From contig CP102060.1 of the NCBI GenBank assembly GCA_024579835.1, positions 124,001 to 188,000 on the forward strand: 64,000 nucleotides of DNA, given 5' to 3'. Source of the DNA: Clostridiaceae bacterium HFYG-1003 (lineage in GTDB: Bacteria; Bacillota; Clostridia; Clostridiales; Clostridiaceae). Positions 21,201 to 29,288 of the stretch are shown in pieces (position 1 is the first letter of the stretch; each line of letters begins with the position of its first letter). A program made the position numbers and the translations under genes. The notes below the pieces were generated by a model. The model saw only the letters and a list, made by a program, of their open reading frames with translations. It was not told the DNA's origin and did not search any database.

Positions 21201-21943
21201 CGCTCTGTTTTTGTAATGGTTATGGCTATTTGCCTGAATACCTTCTCGGACTGTTCGCTAACGGCTGTACCTAAAAGGCAAACGGCATCAGCTGTATTAA
21301 AATCGAAAATGGGGAGAAAATCCTCATGGCTGAAATATTCCTCTGTCTCAAGCCCGCATCGCTTCATCAAGGTATAGGCGGTGCTTACGGCGGCAGCATC
21401 TACAAAGGCAGATTGGAGGTTGTCCTCATCATATTCCTCTAAAAAGCTGTTTTCTGTCAGATACCGAATATCCTCCCTGTGATCCTCATAATACTCCTTA
21501 GAAAGATTTCGGGCAATGATGTCAAATGCCTCGAAAAGAGAACTTTCTTTTACATCAAATTTATCTGCAAGCATCTCAAGGATTGGCTCGTTGTGGTGGT
21601 CTTGCATCTCCCAAAGGAAAGGGCGGCGAGAATTTTCTCTGCCGCCCGTATCGGAAACATCAAATACATATTTAAGCCTTGGCTTGTCACCTGTGGAATC
21701 GAGAAGCGCAATGCCTGTTGAACCACGGCGAACATAACGGTTCATTTTATTGTTCCAAAGCTCATAATCAGCACAAGCCGTTGCATCAGGTCTTTGTGCG
21801 TAAATCATCAGCTGTTCATGGTAAGGGTATTTATACAGCCGCCCTGCGGTGGTAAGAAATCCAGTCCAGTTAGCGAGGCTGCTTGTCAGGTGCTCAGCGG
21901 TATACTCTGCAAGCTGTGCAAAGGATTGTGCTTTTGTTGGCAT
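15242..21943 (-). CDS. 2233-aa fusion of N6-DNA methylase and SNF2-like helicase, ICE-encoded
   Basis: This protein is typical of Tn1549-type elements. An N-terminal region of unknown role is followed by an N6-adenine methylase: EPACGTGNFFG near residue 705 and AIGNVPFG, replacing NPPF, near 772. A superfamily 2 helicase follows: AHEVGAGKT near 1377, DEAH near 1541, FATGTPISNS, and QRSGRIERQG near 1907. The tail is coiled-coil-rich. It probably methylates or remodels the element's DNA during transfer, possibly protecting it from host restriction; this is not proven for the family. GGAGG lies seven bases before the ATG. Many small open frames on the other strand are shadows. Confidence 0.88.
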   Translation of the reverse strand: MPTKAQSFAQLAEYTAEHLTSSLANWTGFLTTAGRLYKYPYHEQLMIYAQRPDATACADYELWNNKMNRYVRRGSTGIALLDSTGDKPRLKYVFDVSDTGGRENSRRPFLWEMQDHHNEPILEMLADKFDVKESSLFEAFDIIARNLSKEYYEDHREDIRYLTENSFLEEYDEDNLQSAFVDAAAVSTAYTLMKRCGLETEEYFSHEDFLPIFDFNTADAVCLLGTAVSEQSEKVFRQIAITITKTERERSSEHEQHHLSEERRLSDTKPEHSLTGTATRQIWEDAQNLPSGASVSFVQLPDPERETLSPSVGDRPNSNQTDGTDYDRSTENAGTSRQDDPSDGMGGIHEQLEIAGRGTDTGGVNLQLTLFPTEEEQIQRIAESKMPSAFSLSLAEIEHELLRGTGTQDGKFRVHQLYQAMPDRKTAIDFLKQEYGFYGHSHTFTDGTSGFVDYQPSRGMVIQHYHSNNKVALKWEDVEKHLRALVMADRYLTAEEKTELESREKTSAGLDTSLQERELVQPPPIPYAPGDTVYLESNTAFIIEKIGQHDVTLRDPSLFNPILRAESRESFLQLLERYPQPKPEYEKADNFRITDEHLGEGSKREKFQRNLAAITTLQVLEKENRPATKAEQTIMSKYIGWGGLSEVFDRDNNSFSVEFDQLKATLSEDEYDMARASTLNAHYTSPTVIKAIYSAVERMGFSTGNILEPACGTGNFFGLLPESMADSRLYGIELDSITGRIAKQLYPNANIAITGFEKAELPDSFFDLAIGNVPFGNYKLNEKRYNTQGFLIHDHFFAKALDKVRPGGVIAFITSKGTMDKQSPEVRRYLAQRAELLGAVRLPNNAFLKNAGTEVTSDILFLQKRDRPIDVDRDWIYLDKNENDITLNRYFTDHPEMILGTMEMKSGPFGMESTCSPIPDIDLAEQLMTAMASIDGHIPEAELPDIEVGSSTTLPADPTVKNFSYTLIDGEVYYRENSRMVRPELNQTAKERIAGLVNLRECVNDLIRYQLEDYGDDTIKQEQAHLNQLYDSFTSNYGLINSRGNSLAFSEDNSYYLLCSLEDVDENGNLKAKADMFTKRTIKKRAAITSVDTASEALAVSIGEKATVDMAYMAKLTGLPEEQLAEELTGVVFRLPDLQNEEKPAYVTADEYLSGNVREKLRTAKLAARLSDIYLPNVSALEAAQPKDLEASEIDVRLGATWVDKGYIEQFMYDLFDTPWRHQGDIEVKYAPFTAEWSITNKNSIGYNNVAAYVTYGTDRANAYRILEDTLNLRDIRIYDTVTDPDGKERRVLNKDATTLAQQKQQTIKDAFQEWIFKDADRRQTLVRQYNEKFNSIRPREYDGQHIKFGGINPEIALRPHQVNAIAHILYGNNTLLAHEVGAGKTFEMVAAAMESKRLGLCQKPLFAVPNHLTEQWASEFLRLYPASNILVATKKDFETRNRKKFCARIATGEYDAVIIGHSQFERIPMSIERQERLLREQIDEIIDGIEEIKASGGERFTVKQLERTKKGLEERLKKLEAQERKDDVVTFEQLGVDRLYVDEAHSYKNLFLYTKMRNVAGLSTSDAQKSSDMFLKCRYMDELTGGKGIVFATGTPISNSMTELYTMQRYLQYNTLQKNGLTHFDCWASTFGETVTAIELAPEGTGYRARTRFSKFFNLPELMSMFKEVADIKTADQLDLPTPKVIYETVAVKPTEIQSDMVKELSKRAAEVHANKVDPSVDNMLKITSDGRKLGLDQRIINPLLPDDEASKVNACVNNIYRIWQEGSADKLTQLVFCDISTPKGRAMSQDERAAKAGSQTINGIKLAALEDTLADCVAETGTIGFNVYDDIRSKLVSMGMPQHQVAFIHEANTEVRKKELFAKVRSGDVRVLLGSTAKCGAGTNIQDRLVALHDLDCPWRPGDLTQRSGRIERQGNLNEEVGIYRYVTEATFDAYLWQTVENKQKFISQIMTSKSPVRSCEDVDEAALSYAEIKALCAGNPKIKEKMDLDIDVARLKLLKSNHQSSQYRLEDNLLKYFPENIERNKGYIKGFEQDLQTLKAHIPKDGEFMPMVIKSDTLTDKDNAGAALLEACKEVKGSESVEIGSYRGFSMHLSFDSFNREFQLTLKGAISHPAKLGMDARGNLIRIDNALAAMPERLKAVTNQLDNLYNQQAAAKAELGKPFPQEQELKEKTVRLSTLDAELNMDAGGHAPSSDALCKKDRPSILESLKQPPKVGKELKVKHEKEMEAR

Positions 21944-21945
21944 CT

Positions 21946-22176
21946 TTAGCCCTCCTGTTCCTCAAAGTCAGGGATAAGCTCTACTGAAATACTTTCAAAC
22001 TCAGTGTCACTCATAGCTGATAGCTTATCCATAACCGTTTTGGTCAGGTCAAGCAGCTCGGTTTCGTCAGCTTCAAGGTGTTTCTGCATCTCAGAAAGCT
22101 CAGAGAGCAAATCTGCCCTTGAACCGATATTATAAATGCACATTAAATTGGTTTCCTCTACTGTAAATCTGCTCAT
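21946..22176 (-). CDS. TTRAP-family transposon-transfer-assisting protein
   Basis: This 76-aa acidic protein matches the TTRAP pattern found in Tn1549-type elements: SRFTVEETNLMCIYNIGSRA, then a helical segment, and an acidic end (IPDFEEQEG). The start at 22176 has GGAGAG at 7 bases; an ATG at 22182 overlaps the preceding stop codon as ATGA but sits too close to the ribosome site. The gene lies 2 bp before the giant methylase-helicase gene, so the two are co-translated. The molecular role is unknown. Confidence 0.8.
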   Translation of the reverse strand: MSRFTVEETNLMCIYNIGSRADLLSELSEMQKHLEADETELLDLTKTVMDKLSAMSDTEFESISVELIPDFEEQEG

Positions 22177-22178
22177 AA

Positions 22179-23978
22179 TCATCTCTCCATTTCTGCATCC
22201 ACGGAAGGTGCTTTTTTTGATTTTTCTTTCTCTTGTAACGGCTTGGTCTTTAACTGCTCAACTACGGAAGTGCGTTTTTCCCGCTTTTCTGCCTGCACAG
22301 CATTCGCAAGGTCTAAAATGGAGATTGTGCCTCCTGATTTTACGGTCGCTTCAAGCTCTGCCACAGTTGGTTGATTATTTAAGATGCCATCAATTTTATT
22401 GAAGTTTTGCTCCGTTGACATTTCAGCAGTGCGAAGGGGGTTGTCCTCGTTTCTAATGGCAAATGCACGTGTGCCGTTTCCCATGATGTGATGCTTGCCA
22501 TCATCGGAAGAATGGTGATAACCATAACCGGCTACCGACATCTGTTCCTTTGTCATGGAGTTCAAGGAGAAACTTCCCCGTGGCGTATCAATCCTTTCCC
22601 CGGTCAGGAAATGATCCGGCACAAGGGGGGTAGGCTCTAAAAATTGTGGCAGCTCCTGAAAGCCAAAGCTATCTACATAATGAGAGGATACATTATCATC
22701 TATCTTTAAGACAATGATGTCGCTGACGGACAGGGAATGTCCGGTGAATCCGGTAGGGTGGTTTATATTAAACTGTTCGTATAGCTGGTTCAAGGCACTG
22801 TTTACACTGCCATTAAAGTCAGCAATAGATGCCGTATAGATAAAATCATAATTTTCATGTGTTACCTCAAGTCCGGCATTTTGTAAACGCTCCAGTCCTT
22901 CAAAGCGATAATCACGATATTCTTCACCACTTTTTAGCTGATAAATGGCAAAGGCATCCTTTGTACTCTCCAAGAAGAGCTGTTCTTGTATTTCAGGGGA
23001 GAGCCTGCCATCACCTTTCAGCTCTTCATAGTCTTGAAGTGCAGTCCAGTCGTTTTTTTCAATGCCAAACAGTCCGCTATGGTTATCGATGTCCTCACGC
23101 TCAAAAGCCATGGCCTCGGTATCATCTTCATAAAGCATATATACGGTCAAATCTTGCTCAAATAGTTCAGCAGCTCGCTCTTGTGAGAGGGGAAGCATTT
23201 CATCGTTTAGGTAGCCATAGGAGTTGCGGTCTGCAATGCTTATGTCAGGGTCGGGTAGGGGATAATTATGCTCTTGCATGGGCACATTAAAAACAACACT
23301 TTGTTTATTAGTGGCCTTTTTAAAATTATAATCAGTTTCCCCATTAAGTACTGATTTCGCAGTATTATAAGTTTTTGGGGTTTCCAGTACACCATGAGTT
23401 TTAAAAGAATAGATTTCGCTCATGTTGATTCCGTTAATAATCAAATGGTCTAACACTGGAATCCCCAGAAGATTACCGGTCTCTTTTAGACGTTCTGTAA
23501 TGTTTATATCCTCTGCACTAGGAGTTAGATCTCCCGATGGATGATTATGACATAGAATTACGGAATTGGCTTTATTGATAATAGCATTTCTAAAAACTTC
23601 TCTAGGGTGCACGATAGAGCTGTTAATTGTTCCTACAGACACAACTTCGTGGTCGATAACACGGTTTTTGGTATTTAGAAAAGCTACGACAAATGCCTCT
23701 TTATCATAAATTTTATCCATCACAGAATGAAAGAAGTCAGATGCAGATTCCGGTGAGTTAATTATGGGATTTCTTGCATTGATACCGCTACTCATTCGGT
23801 ATAAATCAAGAAATGCTTGGTGCTTCTCTCGTTGAGCAGGTGTAGTAAGGAGCTGTGTGGCATTGTCTACTAAGGCGTTAAGCCCCTTTTTCTGAGTATA
23901 TTCTATAGCATCATCTTCCTTTACACCGATAATTCTTGAAAAGGCTTGAATATAGCGAAGTTCATCAGTATTTGCCAT
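22179..23978 (-). CDS. RadC/JAMM-YodL-DUF4316 fusion protein
   Basis: This 599-aa protein joins three parts. Residues about 60-200 form a RadC-type JAMM domain with the metal-binding signature HNHPSGDLTPSAED. The middle is a YodL-like domain (LTVYMLYEDDTEAMAFERE), and the C-terminal part is a DUF4316-like region (LSVSDIIVLKIDDNVSSHYVDSFGFQELP) ending in a lysine-rich tail. RadC domains are common in mobile elements, but their reaction is unproven. The start at 23978 has AGGAGG 9 bases upstream; the ATG at 23984 is too close. The gene overlaps its small upstream neighbour. Confidence 0.82.
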   Translation of the reverse strand: MANTDELRYIQAFSRIIGVKEDDAIEYTQKKGLNALVDNATQLLTTPAQREKHQAFLDLYRMSSGINARNPIINSPESASDFFHSVMDKIYDKEAFVVAFLNTKNRVIDHEVVSVGTINSSIVHPREVFRNAIINKANSVILCHNHPSGDLTPSAEDINITERLKETGNLLGIPVLDHLIINGINMSEIYSFKTHGVLETPKTYNTAKSVLNGETDYNFKKATNKQSVVFNVPMQEHNYPLPDPDISIADRNSYGYLNDEMLPLSQERAAELFEQDLTVYMLYEDDTEAMAFEREDIDNHSGLFGIEKNDWTALQDYEELKGDGRLSPEIQEQLFLESTKDAFAIYQLKSGEEYRDYRFEGLERLQNAGLEVTHENYDFIYTASIADFNGSVNSALNQLYEQFNINHPTGFTGHSLSVSDIIVLKIDDNVSSHYVDSFGFQELPQFLEPTPLVPDHFLTGERIDTPRGSFSLNSMTKEQMSVAGYGYHHSSDDGKHHIMGNGTRAFAIRNEDNPLRTAEMSTEQNFNKIDGILNNQPTVAELEATVKSGGTISILDLANAVQAEKREKRTSVVEQLKTKPLQEKEKSKKAPSVDAEMER

Positions 23979-24150
23979 ATTCATTCACCTCCTGACTTTT
24001 TGCTAAGTCAATGAGCAGAAATAAGTCTTGTAGCTTTTCAGCATCGTTTTCGTTAGTGACATATTCCTTGGGATTTTCTCTAAGTTTTAATATATCCTCA
24101 GCATTCACTTCAATATCTAAAAGTATTTTAATCAATTTTTTAATACTCAT
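23965..24150 (-). CDS. Small conserved-position protein, function unknown
   Basis: This 61-aa protein is helical and acidic (MSIKKLIKILLDIEVNAEDI... EVNEYGKY) with no recognised domain. A clear AGGAAGG site six bases upstream supports the start. Its end overlaps the start of the RadC fusion gene and it lies 17 bp after the topoisomerase gene, so it is part of the operon. It could be a small regulator or a structural partner; the sequence gives no more. Confidence 0.6.
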   Translation of the reverse strand: MSIKKLIKILLDIEVNAEDILKLRENPKEYVTNENDAEKLQDLFLLIDLAKSQEVNEYGKY

Positions 24151-24167
24151 AATCTACCTTCCTTTCC

Positions 24168-26240
24168 TTATCTGTTTGTTGGAAACTCCATTTTGAAGTT
24201 TACATACTTACTATCTGTATCATCAATTAGGACAATTGCATCATAGGTCTTGCCTGTCTTTTCGGAATAACAGCCTGAAAGTTTTGCTTTACCGTTTTTA
24301 AGCAGTTCAATAGCAATGGTCTTGGTGAGTTTCTTTTTCTTTGCGGTAAAAAATTTGTTTTCTTTCCAAAGTGCAAAGCCGCAAGTCTTGTTTAAGCAGC
24401 AAAACCCTTTCTTATTTTCTATTACATCATTGCCGCAACGAGGACATTTGCCGATGGCTTCCTGAGTAGAGGGAAATAGGACATCAGACCCCTTTATAAC
24501 TTCATAAGTCTTGATAAGGCTTTTGGTCATTTGCGAAATCTCCTGCAAAAAGCTATCGGGGGAGAGAATACCATGTTCGATTTGTTTTAATTTTTCCTCC
24601 CATTCGGCAGTAAGCTGTGGAGATTGGATCGCCTCCGGCAATACAGTAATCAGGGAAACACCCTTTTGGGTAGGCAGGAAGTGCTTCGTTTTTTTATCGC
24701 CTTTACGCTCTAAAAGCTCGGTTTTTATCAGCTTTTCTAAAATACCTGCACGGGTGGCAGGTGTGCCGATGCCTTTTCGCTCGCTATCCTCCAGTGCGTT
24801 ATTGGCGTTTTCCATTGCTGCAAGGATGGTATCATCAGTAAAATGCTTGGGTGGACTGGTCTTGCTCTCCTTAATCATTGCTTTGGCATCAAAGGTTTGA
24901 CCCGTTGTAATGGATGGAAGCACTTTTTCCTTTTCAACCGGTTGCTTATCCTTCTGCATGGCAAGGTAGCGTTTTTCAATGCCACGAAAACCTTCTGAAA
25001 GGATTGTTTTGCCCTTTGCGGTAAACTCCGCACCGCTGACAATAGCTGTGACAGTGGTTTCCTCATACTTGCAGCTCTCGCTCACGGCGCAGGCTAAACG
25101 CAGGGAAATGAGCAGCAAGACTTCACGCTCACCAAAGGGCAGTGAGTATAGGTCACAGTCTTGTATATTCATGGTTGGAATAATGGCATGGTGGTCGGAC
25201 ACCTTGCCGTTATCCGTCACTTGCTCCATAAATATGGAGGGTTCTAAGTTTTTGGGCATAAAAATCCCTGCTGCGGCTTTTGCCACGGCAGGGGTGCTTT
25301 CGGACATATCGAAAGTTAAATATCGGCTGTCTGTACGAGGATAGGTCACGAGCTTTTTCTCATACAGGCTTTGAGCATAAGACAAAGTTTGTTCAGCCGT
25401 AAAGCCAAGCTGTCTGTTTGCTTCCCTTTGCAAGGTGGTGAGGTCATAGAGCTTGGGGGGCTTTTCGGTTTTTTCTTTGCTTTCCACACTATGGATGGCA
25501 ATGGTTTGACCATCGCAGGCTTTGAGCAAGGCTTCTGCCGCCTGCCTATCCGTTAGCTTTTCGCATGAGAGTATAAAAGTGCCGCAATCAAGCTGAACCG
25601 TATAGAACGGTTCGGGCTTAAATGCTGAGATAGCTGCCTCACGCTCCACAATCATGGCAAGGGTGGGAGACATGACCCTGCCCACGTTCAAGGTTTGCCC
25701 ATAGAGAACGGAAAACAGTCTTGTGGCATTGATGCCCACAATCCAATCGGCTTTTGCCCTGCAAAGAGCAGCTTGATAGAGGGCATCATAATAGGTGCTG
25801 TCACGGAGGGCTTTGAAGCCCTCCGAAATGGCACTTTCCTCCATAGAGGAGATCCACAAGCGTTTTACAGGTTTTTTGCAGCCGATTTTTTCATAGACTA
25901 ACCGAAAGATCAGCTCGCCTTCACGCCCTGCATCTGTGGCAGATGTGATAACAGCCACATCCTTTCGATTCGCCAGCTCCTTTAATATTTTCACCTGTTT
26001 TTCCTTGCCCTTGGAAATGCTGTATTGCCAGTTTTCGGGAAGGATAGGTAAATCGGCATATTCCCACTTTGCATAGCGTTCATCATAGGTGTCGGCAGTG
26101 GCAAGCTCCACCAAGTGCCCAACACACCATGATACGATATAGCTGTTGCCCTCTAGGTATCCGTCCTGCCTTTTGGTTGCACCAAGAACGGCAGCAATGC
26201 TCTGCGCTACAGATGGTTTTTCTGCTATAACTAAATTCAT
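24168..26240 (-). CDS. topB: Type IA DNA topoisomerase III (TopB-like), ICE-encoded
   Basis: The 690-aa protein begins with a TOPRIM domain (NLVIAEKPSVAQSIA; acidic motif TDAGREGEL near 105). The catalytic tyrosine lies in LVTYPRTDSRY near residue 298. A zinc ribbon with two CxxC-type pairs (CPRCGN, CCLNKTC) is near 596-620. It passes single strands and is thought to resolve DNA during conjugation or replication of the element. Its start codon overlaps the stop of the 57-aa gene upstream (ATGA). It is full length for the Tn1549-type branch of the family. Confidence 0.92.
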   Translation of the reverse strand: MNLVIAEKPSVAQSIAAVLGATKRQDGYLEGNSYIVSWCVGHLVELATADTYDERYAKWEYADLPILPENWQYSISKGKEKQVKILKELANRKDVAVITSATDAGREGELIFRLVYEKIGCKKPVKRLWISSMEESAISEGFKALRDSTYYDALYQAALCRAKADWIVGINATRLFSVLYGQTLNVGRVMSPTLAMIVEREAAISAFKPEPFYTVQLDCGTFILSCEKLTDRQAAEALLKACDGQTIAIHSVESKEKTEKPPKLYDLTTLQREANRQLGFTAEQTLSYAQSLYEKKLVTYPRTDSRYLTFDMSESTPAVAKAAAGIFMPKNLEPSIFMEQVTDNGKVSDHHAIIPTMNIQDCDLYSLPFGEREVLLLISLRLACAVSESCKYEETTVTAIVSGAEFTAKGKTILSEGFRGIEKRYLAMQKDKQPVEKEKVLPSITTGQTFDAKAMIKESKTSPPKHFTDDTILAAMENANNALEDSERKGIGTPATRAGILEKLIKTELLERKGDKKTKHFLPTQKGVSLITVLPEAIQSPQLTAEWEEKLKQIEHGILSPDSFLQEISQMTKSLIKTYEVIKGSDVLFPSTQEAIGKCPRCGNDVIENKKGFCCLNKTCGFALWKENKFFTAKKKKLTKTIAIELLKNGKAKLSGCYSEKTGKTYDAIVLIDDTDSKYVNFKMEFPTNR

Positions 26241-26410
26241 TCGCTTGTTTTCCTTTCTTTCTGGAGGAATATGATTCCACGGTAATGCTGGGACTTATCC
26301 TCTTTTTTTAGATGCTTTTCAGCGGAAGGAGCAGGGGATTTATTTACCTGCCCGGATTGAGGCTTCTTATTTGTAGCTTTTTTATTGTCGCTTTCAGTAG
26401 ATGAACTCAC
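26237..26410 (-). CDS. 57-aa basic protein overlapping both neighbours
   Basis: This small frame starts at a GTG that overlaps the stop of the DUF4366 gene and ends at a TGA that overlaps the topoisomerase start, with 4 bp shared on each side. That exact tiling is typical of real, translationally coupled genes. A weak GAGG lies about 10 bases upstream. The product is very hydrophilic, rich in Lys, Ser and Pro (ESDNKKATNKKPQSGQ), and ends RGIIFLQKERKTSE. It has no recognised domain; it is probably disordered and may bind DNA or the topoisomerase. Confidence 0.6.
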   Translation of the reverse strand: MSSSTESDNKKATNKKPQSGQVNKSPAPSAEKHLKKEDKSQHYRGIIFLQKERKTSE

Positions 26411-27123
26411 TTTACATCATCCTCGCTTTCTGCATCATCTTCAGTTTCATATTCTTCATCGGTGGCATTGTTATCGTCCTCATCCTCATCTTCATCGTAG
26501 TCATAATCGAGAGGGTCGATATCACCCTTGGTTTTTTGTTTGTTCTTAAGCGTCTTGAAAAAGTAAAATGCGCCGCCCAAGCCACCTATAAGAAGCAGAA
26601 TAATAAGAAGACTGCCGGTGTTGCTCTTTTTCTCAGGTGCTATTTCAGCAGGCTCTGTTGCCTTGCCGACACATTGGTTTAGATCGTTTACGCAAACGGG
26701 GCAATCATTTTTTACAGTGCCGGTTTCGCATTTCTTGCTACAGGTACACACTTTGGGCGGCTCAGTCTTTTTGCCATTGTCTTCAATGAGTGCCATTAAA
26801 TCAGCTTCGTCTACAAGGTTAAGAAAATAGACGTTTTCTTTATCGCCTGCACGATCAATGACTAAGTAAAAGTAGTTGCCGTTTTTAGATTGTAGTGTTA
26901 CAAACTGTTTGTCGCTGGATTCTTCAACCTTGATATCATCCACAAGGGTCAGGTTTCCTTCAGGAGTTAAAGGAGCAGTGACAGTAATGGGCTTCTCAGG
27001 TGCTTTGGGAGGTACTGTCTCGATATTTTCACCACCACCTGCAAAAGCAGTGGCGGGGAATATGAAAATGCACATCATTACCATAAGCAGCACGGTAGAA
27101 AGCCTTGTTTTAATTTTATTCAT
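26407..27123 (-). CDS. DUF4366 membrane protein with Cys cluster and acidic tail
   Basis: This 238-aa protein has a signal peptide (hydrophobic core VLLMVMMCIFIF, then ATAFAGG). An extracellular domain with a Cys-rich stretch (CTCSKKCETG... CPVCVNDLNQC) follows, then one membrane helix near residues 172-192, and finally a very acidic cytoplasmic tail rich in Asp and Glu. The family is constant in Tn1549-type elements, probably as a surface part of the mating channel. Start 27123 has AGGAGG at 9 bases. The gene overlaps the DUF4315 gene before it and the 57-aa gene after it. Confidence 0.82.
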   Translation of the reverse strand: MNKIKTRLSTVLLMVMMCIFIFPATAFAGGGENIETVPPKAPEKPITVTAPLTPEGNLTLVDDIKVEESSDKQFVTLQSKNGNYFYLVIDRAGDKENVYFLNLVDEADLMALIEDNGKKTEPPKVCTCSKKCETGTVKNDCPVCVNDLNQCVGKATEPAEIAPEKKSNTGSLLIILLLIGGLGGAFYFFKTLKNKQKTKGDIDPLDYDYDEDEDEDDNNATDEEYETEDDAESEDDVK

Positions 27124-27364
27124 GGTCATTATCCTCCTGCGTTTCCGGCATTAAAATAGGCGCATCGTTTTTTCCTCGATACGCCTTTAGGAAGGTGGAA
27201 AGCTCGCTGGTATTCATCTTCATGCTGCGGACAAGCTCCACAATTTCAGTGTTCTCGATTTCCGTTTTTTGATGTTCCAGTTCACGAAGCTTTGTCTGCT
27301 GTTCTGATATTTTTTGCTTAATCTTGTCAATCTCCATTTGGAGTTTGGTAAGCTTGTTATTCAT
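27116..27364 (-). CDS. DUF4315 coiled-coil protein
   Basis: This 82-aa protein is mostly one coiled coil (NNKLTKLQMEIDKIKQKISE... LRELEHQKTEIEN), followed by a conserved VELVRSMKMNTSELSTFL segment. This matches DUF4315, a small protein of Tn1549-type transfer regions of unknown role. The start at 27364 is set by AAAGGAG seven bases upstream; an in-frame TTG further up is not used. It ends inside the start of the DUF4366 gene. Confidence 0.8.
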   Translation of the reverse strand: MNNKLTKLQMEIDKIKQKISEQQTKLRELEHQKTEIENTEIVELVRSMKMNTSELSTFLKAYRGKNDAPILMPETQEDNDHE

Positions 27365-27378
27365 AGCTGATCTCCTTT

Positions 27379-29175
27379 TCAATTCATTAATCCATAACCC
27401 ATGATGACTTTGCTGTTTAGGTCATAATCCCTGATGCGGCAGGAATCGCCGCTGTTGCCTTCCACGGTATAAACTCTCTTGCCGTCCGTTCCGATGACAA
27501 TGCCTACATGGTCTGCGCTGCCGTCACCTTCCCAATCAAAGAAAATCACATCGCCGGGAGCTAAATCCTTGTAGTTGCCGTTTGCCCACTGTCCATGATT
27601 ACGAAACCAAGGAACACCCTGAGAGTTGCAGGCGGCAAACTTTGGCTCACTGTAGCCCGCTTGATTTAAACACCATGACACAAAGCAGGCGCACCATTCT
27701 ACACGGCTGTTGAAGCCATACCACGACCAGTAGGGTTGACCGCCAACATTTCCAACCTGCGTTTTTGCGATGTTAACAATATTTTGATTGCCCACACGTG
27801 TGCCGTTTTGAAACTTAACACCGCTTAAATCGGTAGAAGGAGCAGAGTTGTCAGTGCCGCCACCAAAAATAAAGGGCTTGTTGCCTCTTGTTTCAAGGTA
27901 GACACTGTACATTTTAAGTTGTTCGTTGTTCAGCAGTCTGTTTGCGATTGCAGTGACAGTGAAATTATCAAGTTTTACATTTAGAATGTAGTAATTATAT
28001 GGAACTTGTACGGTATAAGTATCCCTGTGCTTATTTCCTTCCGCATCCGTCCAAGTGTCCGTTCTTGTTTCAGTACGGTAGCGAACCTCCACCACAGGGG
28101 TTAAGGTCAGCTTATACTGGGAATTAAAAACACGCTGCAATTCGCTTTGCACCTCGTTTGGCTTGTAGGTCTGGAGAAGTGCAGTTAGGTAGGCTGCCAG
28201 CTCATGGGGGTTATGCCCGATGGTATCAAGGTCATAGCGATACTCATCATAATCGGGATACTCACTTTCGATGTTGTCAATCCGCTGTTGCAGGGCATTT
28301 TCAAGGGCGGTGTATTTGTTGTCGGTGGCGACAATATCCGCATCCTCTGAGGTGTAGGAAGTACTGATAATACTGTTTAAGCCGCCCTGAAGCATGAGTG
28401 AACAGGAAGAAACCGTACTCATCAGCACGATGATAACAGCAGCAATGGCAAGCAGCATAAATACCACTTTCCGGTGACTGCCAATATACTGAATAAGTTT
28501 ATCTGCCGTCTCTGCTACGGTGGCGGCTGCCTTTTTGGTATGGGAAGCAGCCTGCTGCGAGGTCTTTGCTCCCTTGCCGTACCTTGCAGCGAGATATTCT
28601 TTTTTTATCATTTGCTTTTGCTGCCACCTTGAAAGCGGATTAGAGGCGAGCTGTGGACTGTCTTTCATACGCTTATGGTAAAGGTAGTTAATCTCTGCCT
28701 TTACTGTGCTTTTTTCTGCTTTTGAAAGCTGTAGGTACGGTTTGAGCTTATGGCTACGATAGGCACTTTGTAAGCGCCTTGTTACAAATTCAGCACCTTC
28801 CTCAGTTTTGTGTGCTGCTTCCACACCTACGTTGTCCTGCTCGCTTTTTCTAATTTCTTTATGGATTTGAGAAAGTAACTCCTTTTGAGGAACGGACTTG
28901 ATGCCATGGGCAAGCTTGGATGGTGGTTTTGGTTTATCGGTTTCTTCAAAATATAAACGCACCTCATTTTTGCCGGTGCTGGCATTTAGGGTGCGTTCTG
29001 TGACAAGGGTTTTCTTTATAGGGATTTTCTCATCGGATTTTTCTAATTTGTCAGCCGCCTTTTCTGCCTTTTTAAGGGGCTTTTCAAGGGTGACGTCAGC
29101 ACGATCTTCTTCCGTAAAGGTAAGGCGAGATACCTTATCCGCAGGTCTGAAAGGTTTCTGTCTCTTTTTGCTCAA
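27379..29175 (-). CDS. CHAP-domain peptidoglycan hydrolase of the transfer apparatus
   Basis: The 598-aa protein has a long basic cytoplasmic N-terminus, one membrane helix near residue 240-262 (VVFMLLAIAAVIIVLM), an extracellular domain, and a C-terminal CHAP-type amidase/endopeptidase domain. In that domain the catalytic cysteine lies in WCACFVSWC and the histidine in ADHVGIV. It would open the cell wall for the conjugation channel, the job VirB1/TcpG proteins do. The start is a TTG with AAGGAGG eight bases upstream. A terminator at 29197-29224 separates it from the BRO-type gene upstream. Confidence 0.87.
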   Translation of the reverse strand: MSKKRQKPFRPADKVSRLTFTEEDRADVTLEKPLKKAEKAADKLEKSDEKIPIKKTLVTERTLNASTGKNEVRLYFEETDKPKPPSKLAHGIKSVPQKELLSQIHKEIRKSEQDNVGVEAAHKTEEGAEFVTRRLQSAYRSHKLKPYLQLSKAEKSTVKAEINYLYHKRMKDSPQLASNPLSRWQQKQMIKKEYLAARYGKGAKTSQQAASHTKKAAATVAETADKLIQYIGSHRKVVFMLLAIAAVIIVLMSTVSSCSLMLQGGLNSIISTSYTSEDADIVATDNKYTALENALQQRIDNIESEYPDYDEYRYDLDTIGHNPHELAAYLTALLQTYKPNEVQSELQRVFNSQYKLTLTPVVEVRYRTETRTDTWTDAEGNKHRDTYTVQVPYNYYILNVKLDNFTVTAIANRLLNNEQLKMYSVYLETRGNKPFIFGGGTDNSAPSTDLSGVKFQNGTRVGNQNIVNIAKTQVGNVGGQPYWSWYGFNSRVEWCACFVSWCLNQAGYSEPKFAACNSQGVPWFRNHGQWANGNYKDLAPGDVIFFDWEGDGSADHVGIVIGTDGKRVYTVEGNSGDSCRIRDYDLNSKVIMGYGLMN

Positions 29176-29196
29176 ACAATGATCCTCCTTCCACGC

Positions 29197-29224
29197 AAAA
29201 AACCGCCTGTATCTCTACAAGCGG
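29197..29224 (-). terminator. Rho-independent terminator after the BRO-type gene
   Basis: Read on the minus strand, CCGCTTGTA and TACAGGCGG form a stem with a GAGA loop, followed by six T. It lies 65 bp downstream of the BRO-type gene and just before the CHAP-hydrolase ribosome site, so it insulates the inserted gene from the transfer operon. Confidence 0.8.
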
Positions 29225-29288
29225 CTTGCACGCAATCTTTTTTCAGTTTTGCGATTTTGCTAGGGTCAACAAAATCGTAGAAATGTGG

